The notes below the pieces were generated by a model. The model saw nothing but the letters and a program-made list of their open reading frames with translations. It did no database searches and was not told the origin of the DNA. The translations under genes and the position numbers were made by a program. This document shows positions 23,336-27,122 of a DNA stretch of 27,122 bases, piece by piece. This DNA is from JBBQFC01 sp038321615. Its GTDB lineage: Bacteria; Bacteroidota; Bacteroidia; Flavobacteriales_D; Cryomorphaceae. The stretch's first letter is position 1. Every line of letters begins with the position of its first letter. The DNA lies in the NCBI GenBank assembly GCA_038321615.1, contig JBBQFC010000045.1, positions 1-27,122 on the forward strand, in the 5' to 3' direction.

Positions 23336-26005
23336 ATGATGAAATTAAGTGGGCTGGAAGGCTTGGTTATTCGGCCAGATTCAAATTTTGTAAATATCGG
23401 TGAGCGCACCAATGTAACCGGTAGCCGCCAATTTCTGAGGCTTATTCAAGATAATAGATATGATAAGGCCATTGAAGTAGCCCTGGAGCAAGTGCAAGGC
23501 GGAGCTCAGATCATCGATGTGAATATGGACGAGGGCATGCTCGATGGCGAAAAAGCCATGACGCGCTTCCTAAATCTTATTGCAGCCGAACCCGACATAT
23601 CGCGCGTTCCAATTATGATCGACTCATCGAAATGGTCGATTATCGAGGCTGGTTTGAAATGCGTACAAGGCAAATCGATTGTGAACAGCATCAGCTTAAA
23701 GGGTGGCGAAAAGGAGTTTATCTGGCAGGCCACGCGGATTAAAAAATACGGTGCCGCCACGGTAGTAATGGCTTTCGACGAGCATGGACAAGCAGATAGC
23801 TTAGCCCGCCGTATTGAAATATGCCAACGTTCTTATCGAATATTGACAGAAGAAGTTGGCTTCAATTGTCAAGACATCATATTTGACCCCAATATTTTTC
23901 CCGTTGCAACCGGCATGGAAGAACATCGCCAAAATGCGATCGATTTTTTCGAAGCAACGCGTTGGATTAAAAGTAATCTTCCCGGTGCTAAAGTAAGTGG
24001 TGGCGTGAGCAACGTCTCCTTTTCGTTTCGCGGAAACGATACCGTGCGGGAAGCCATGCATAGCGCATTTCTGTATCACAGCGTTCGGGCCGGTATGGAT
24101 ATGGGCATCGTAAATCCGGCTATGCTAACGGTGTATAGCGATATTAACCCGGATCTGCTCGAGCGGGTGGAAGATGTGCTGCTCGACCGTCGCGACGACG
24201 CTACCGAGCGCCTGCTCGACTATGCCGAAAGCGTAAAAGGCGATAAGCGCGAGAGCGATCAAAAGGTGGAAGCTTGGCGCACTTTGCCGATTATGGAGCG
24301 ATTGGCCCATGCCCTAGTTAAGGGTATCGACGCGTACATCGAAGCCGATACCGAAGAAGCGCGCCAAGCTTTCGATCGGCCGCTGAAAGTGATTGAAGGC
24401 CCACTAATGGACGGGATGAATATAGTAGGCGATCTTTTTGGAGCCGGAAAAATGTTTCTTCCTCAGGTGGTGAAAAGTGCCCGTGTTATGAAAAAGGCAG
24501 TGGCCTATCTGCTGCCGTATATCGAAGCCGATAAGCTGAAGTACAGCGACCATTCTGCCGCTGGAAAAATACTGCTCGCAACGGTAAAAGGCGATGTACA
24601 CGATATCGGGAAAAACATCGTCGGTGTAGTTTTGGCTTGCAACAATTACGAAGTGATCGATCTCGGAGTAATGGTTCCTGCCGAGAAGATATTGGAGAAA
24701 GCCATCGAGCTGAAAGTCGATGTAATTGGCCTGAGCGGGCTTATTACGCCAAGCCTGGAGGAGATGGTGCACGTAGCCCGCGAAATGGAACGACTGGGTT
24801 TAGATATTCCTTTGTTAATTGGCGGAGCCACCACATCGCGGGTGCATACTGCGGTTAAAATTGAGCGAAATTACCAACGTTCGCAGACCATTCATGTGGC
24901 CGATGCTTCGCGATCGGTAACGGTTGTGGAGCGTTTACTGCGAACAGATCGCGAAGCCTACTTCGGCGAAATCCGTAAGGAGTACGAAACTATTCGCACC
25001 CACCACGCTTCGCGAGAGAATCAAAAAGACTACCTGAGTTTGGCCGATGCACAGGCCAATGCCTTCATGCCGACTTCCGCTTGGCACGATGCCCCGGTGC
25101 CCAAAAAATTGGGGATCACGGTAATCGAAGATTATAGCCTCCGCGAAATAGCGCGGTATATAGACTGGACGCCCTTTTTTCAAACCTGGGATTTACACGG
25201 TAAGTTTCCTGCCATTCTGAGCGATGAAGTGGTGGGCGAAGCGGCTAAAAAAGTTTACGAAGACGCGGGCGAGATGCTCAAGGAAATCATTACTAATAAA
25301 TGGCTTCGGCCGCGAGCTGTGGTGGGTATTTGGCCTGCGAGCAAGATAGCCCCCGATACGGTGGCGGTGTACCACCCAGAGAGCGGCGAAGAAATGCACC
25401 GGTTTGAGTTTATGCGGCAGCAAGTGCGCAAGGCTGCCGGACAGCCCAACCTTTCGCTGGCCGACTTCATGGCCCCTATTGAGGCGCGAGTCCGCGACTA
25501 CATAGGTGGTTTTGCAGTAACCACCGGTATTGGAATCGAACCGCACCTCGAGCGCTTTGCAGCTGCCAACGACGATTATTCCAGCATTATGCTCAAAGCC
25601 CTTGCCGATCGATTGGCGGAAGCCTTTGCCGAGCTCATGCACGAAAAGGTGCGGAAAGACATCTGGGCCTATGCGCCAAATGAAAACTTGGCAAACGATG
25701 CCTTGATCGCAGAGAAATACGAAGGAATACGTCCTGCTCCCGGCTATCCCGCTTGTCCGGATCACACAGAGAAACCCGGTCTCTTTCGTATGTTGCAAGC
25801 GGAAGCAAACACCCAAATCACGCTCACAGAATCGCAGGCCATGTATCCCGCTTCCTCGGTTTCAGGATTGTATTTCGCGCATCCGGAATCGAAATATTTT
25901 GGAGTAGGGCGTATCACCAAAGAGCAAGTGGCAGATCTGGCCGAACGGAAGAAACTTTCATTCGATGAGATGGAAAGATGGCTTTCGCCGAATCTCAATT
26001 ATTGA
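23336..26005 (+). CDS. metH: Methionine synthase, folate, cobalamin and reactivation modules (split MetH, C-terminal part)
   Basis: This 889-aa protein completes MetH. It begins at the interdomain linker (MMKLSGLEGL, matching the LSGLE linker of fused MetH). It continues with the methyltetrahydrofolate barrel (FVNIGERTNVTGS at about 18-30; MAFDEHGQADS). Next is the B12 cap helices (GDLFGAGKMFLPQVVKSARV, about 367-386), then the cobalamin Rossmann domain with the axial ligand His422 in GDVHDIGKN. The C-terminal SAM-binding reactivation domain has RPAPGYPACPDH starting at residue 799. Together with the preceding gene the total is 1240 aa, like E. coli MetH (1227). Two adjacent ATGs exist (23336, 23339). 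Split metH is usual in flavobacteria as far as I know. No metF follows. Confidence 0.96.
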   Translation: MMKLSGLEGLVIRPDSNFVNIGERTNVTGSRQFLRLIQDNRYDKAIEVALEQVQGGAQIIDVNMDEGMLDGEKAMTRFLNLIAAEPDISRVPIMIDSSKWSIIEAGLKCVQGKSIVNSISLKGGEKEFIWQATRIKKYGAATVVMAFDEHGQADSLARRIEICQRSYRILTEEVGFNCQDIIFDPNIFPVATGMEEHRQNAIDFFEATRWIKSNLPGAKVSGGVSNVSFSFRGNDTVREAMHSAFLYHSVRAGMDMGIVNPAMLTVYSDINPDLLERVEDVLLDRRDDATERLLDYAESVKGDKRESDQKVEAWRTLPIMERLAHALVKGIDAYIEADTEEARQAFDRPLKVIEGPLMDGMNIVGDLFGAGKMFLPQVVKSARVMKKAVAYLLPYIEADKLKYSDHSAAGKILLATVKGDVHDIGKNIVGVVLACNNYEVIDLGVMVPAEKILEKAIELKVDVIGLSGLITPSLEEMVHVAREMERLGLDIPLLIGGATTSRVHTAVKIERNYQRSQTIHVADASRSVTVVERLLRTDREAYFGEIRKEYETIRTHHASRENQKDYLSLADAQANAFMPTSAWHDAPVPKKLGITVIEDYSLREIARYIDWTPFFQTWDLHGKFPAILSDEVVGEAAKKVYEDAGEMLKEIITNKWLRPRAVVGIWPASKIAPDTVAVYHPESGEEMHRFEFMRQQVRKAAGQPNLSLADFMAPIEARVRDYIGGFAVTTGIGIEPHLERFAAANDDYSSIMLKALADRLAEAFAELMHEKVRKDIWAYAPNENLANDALIAEKYEGIRPAPGYPACPDHTEKPGLFRMLQAEANTQITLTESQAMYPASSVSGLYFAHPESKYFGVGRITKEQVADLAERKKLSFDEMERWLSPNLNY

Positions 26006-26015
26006 TTCCTTTAGC

Positions 26016-26023
26016 TAAATTCG
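26016..26023 (+). promoter_or_regulatory. Possible -7 box upstream of the OmpA-family gene
   Basis: TAAATTCG matches TAnnTTTG with one change (TTCG for TTTG) and ends 22 bases before the start at 26046, much like the box before the second tonB. The spacing to any -33 element is not convincing. Confidence 0.22.
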
Positions 26024-26045
26024 CAGAAAGCTCCACAACGGCGTT

Positions 26046-27122
26046 ATGATGCGATTGGCTTGTATTCTTTTTGTTATGCTTCTCGCTCATCGAGCCATGG
26101 CGCAGCCTAAACCCGTGCAACTTAGTACCGCTGCATCCGATTGCCGAGGTGCGCTAATGCTGAACGATACGGTGGTTGGCCCTGTGTTTTCGCCGAAAGG
26201 CTATGGAGAAAAATTGGAAATCGAAGGCTACGAACTCGGAGATCCCTACTTCATCGAGCGCGAGCATAATACCGTGTGGTATCGCTTTATAGTGCCTTTT
26301 GACGCGGTGCTTACCTTCGACATCATACCCAATCGCCTCGATGACGATTTTGACTTTATGCTCTTTCAATACGATGGCCCAAACTTTTGTCAATTAATTG
26401 CTGATGGCCAAAAGCTTCCGGTAAGAACGAATATTTCGCGGAAGAATATCCAAGTAAATGGGCGCACCGGGCTTTCGGAGTCTTCCGTTTATGAGTTTGT
26501 ACCATCGGGTCCTGGTAGCTCCTACAGCCGGCCGCTTAAGGTGCACAAAGGAGCGATGTACTACTTACTGGTCGATAATCCATTTCGCGAAAATGAAGGC
26601 CACACCATCCAACTGCATTATAAGAAGCTGGCTCCGGCTGTGATCGCCGAAAATAAGGCCGCAGAAGAGCGTGATCGAAACACCGAAAAACGCCAATTAG
26701 TCATTACGGTAAAGGATAAAAGCAATGGTCAGCGCATACCCGCCAATATTTTTGTGGAAGGACTACCCGATTCTTTAGCAAACCGCTTTCCAGCCGTATC
26801 GCAGGTTAATCTCACCGTAACCAGCTACCGAACGTATGAAATTAATGCGGTGCGGAAAGGCTACCTGCTCTCAAACCAGACTTTTATTCCTAAGAACGAC
26901 TCGGTGTATGAGGTAGAGGTGATGCTTGAACCCATGAAGATGGGCGACCGGATAAATCTGGAGAACATAAAGTTTGAAGGCGATCGCACCGTGATTTTGG
27001 AGACCAGTCTGAACTCATTAGGCCAGCTCAAGGAATTTTTGGAGGTGAACCCATCCGTGCAGGTGGAAATACAAGGCCATGTAAACGGAGAAGGCAAGAA
27101 GAATAAGAAGCCATTTATTCGC
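26046..27122 (+). CDS. OmpA-family outer-membrane protein (3' end outside the window)
   Basis: The frame is open from ATG 26046 to the last base (359 codons visible), so the gene continues beyond the window. The order is a signal peptide ending AMAQ (residues 1-20), then a beta-sandwich-like region (about 30-200) with two or three cysteines and acidic DDDFDFMLF. A peptidase-regulatory or Ig-like repeat follows (about 220-300, VTVKDKSNGQRIPANIFVEG-type pattern). The start of an OmpA peptidoglycan-binding domain comes last (from about 303: NLENIKFEGDRTVIL, LKEFLEVNPSVQVEIQGHV). OmpA domains anchor the outer membrane or surface complexes to peptidoglycan. The specific role is not readable. An alternative start at the second ATG (26049) is possible. 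Confidence 0.85.
   Translation, partial: MMRLACILFVMLLAHRAMAQPKPVQLSTAASDCRGALMLNDTVVGPVFSPKGYGEKLEIEGYELGDPYFIEREHNTVWYRFIVPFDAVLTFDIIPNRLDDDFDFMLFQYDGPNFCQLIADGQKLPVRTNISRKNIQVNGRTGLSESSVYEFVPSGPGSSYSRPLKVHKGAMYYLLVDNPFRENEGHTIQLHYKKLAPAVIAENKAAEERDRNTEKRQLVITVKDKSNGQRIPANIFVEGLPDSLANRFPAVSQVNLTVTSYRTYEINAVRKGYLLSNQTFIPKNDSVYEVEVMLEPMKMGDRINLENIKFEGDRTVILETSLNSLGQLKEFLEVNPSVQVEIQGHVNGEGKKNKKPFIR

Noticed and set aside
23320..23340. metH interpreted as a frameshifted pseudogene
   Set aside because: The break falls exactly in the interdomain linker, both parts have all key motifs, and a proper stop and start are present. Split metH is known in this group.
1..27122. CRISPR arrays, tRNA or rRNA genes, insertion sequences, prophage or attachment sites
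   Set aside because: No regularly spaced repeats, tRNA-like folds, transposase motifs or terminal repeats were seen. Almost all bases are in recognised chromosomal genes.

Overview
The window reads as a chromosome segment of a Bacteroidota bacterium, most likely a flavobacterium-like member of the Flavobacteriales. The evidence is a full-length SprA (the type IX secretion translocon), a T9SS C-terminal sorting domain, Bacteroidota-type TonB pairs with FPGG-type C-terminal domains, the flavobacterial ctaB-coxIII-coxIII-coxIV-SCO-DUF420 block, a split methionine synthase, and promoter -7 boxes of the form TAnnTTTG instead of a sigma70 -10. G+C looks moderate (around 45-50% by eye). Coding density is very high. 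I see no rRNA, tRNA, CRISPR array, insertion sequence or prophage.

Layout. (1) Positions 1-204 are the 3' end of a T9SS cargo gene, closed by a hairpin terminator that lies inside the last codons of a convergent class III sirtuin gene (919-209, minus strand). (2) A plus-strand run follows: ruvA, sprA (7.3 kb), gcvH, a VanZ-family membrane gene, and two tonB-type genes, ended by a strong terminator at 11295-11321. (3) A 310-bp spacer leads to a surface-polysaccharide operon: gmd and GDP-L-fucose synthase make GDP-L-fucose. Two Wzi/RemB-like outer-membrane barrel genes flank a WecA/WbpL-type polyprenyl-phosphate sugar-1-phosphate transferase. (4) A TAtcTTTG box precedes a tightly packed respiratory operon: heme O synthase (ctaB), two different cytochrome oxidase subunit III genes, subunit IV, a SCO copper chaperone, a DUF420/CtaM-like protein and a small CxxC membrane protein. 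Methionine synthase follows, split into two genes (homocysteine domain; folate/B12/activation domains). (5) The window ends inside an OmpA-family gene.

How the genes fit together. SprA, the T9SS cargo end and the TonB proteins belong to outer-membrane secretion and energy coupling. The gmd-fcl-Wzi-WbpL block builds and handles an L-fucose-containing surface glycan, and RemB-type proteins have been linked to gliding. The cta/cox block builds and metallates an aa3-type oxidase whose subunits I and II must be encoded elsewhere.

I did not find a wholly new system. The points most worth a second look are: the Wzi paralogues sandwiching the glycan-initiating transferase; the first CoxIII paralogue, which lacks two acidic residues kept in the second; the uncharacterised CAMC protein at the end of the oxidase-assembly set; and the methionine synthase split exactly at an interdomain linker. 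The partial genes at both edges cannot be judged in full.
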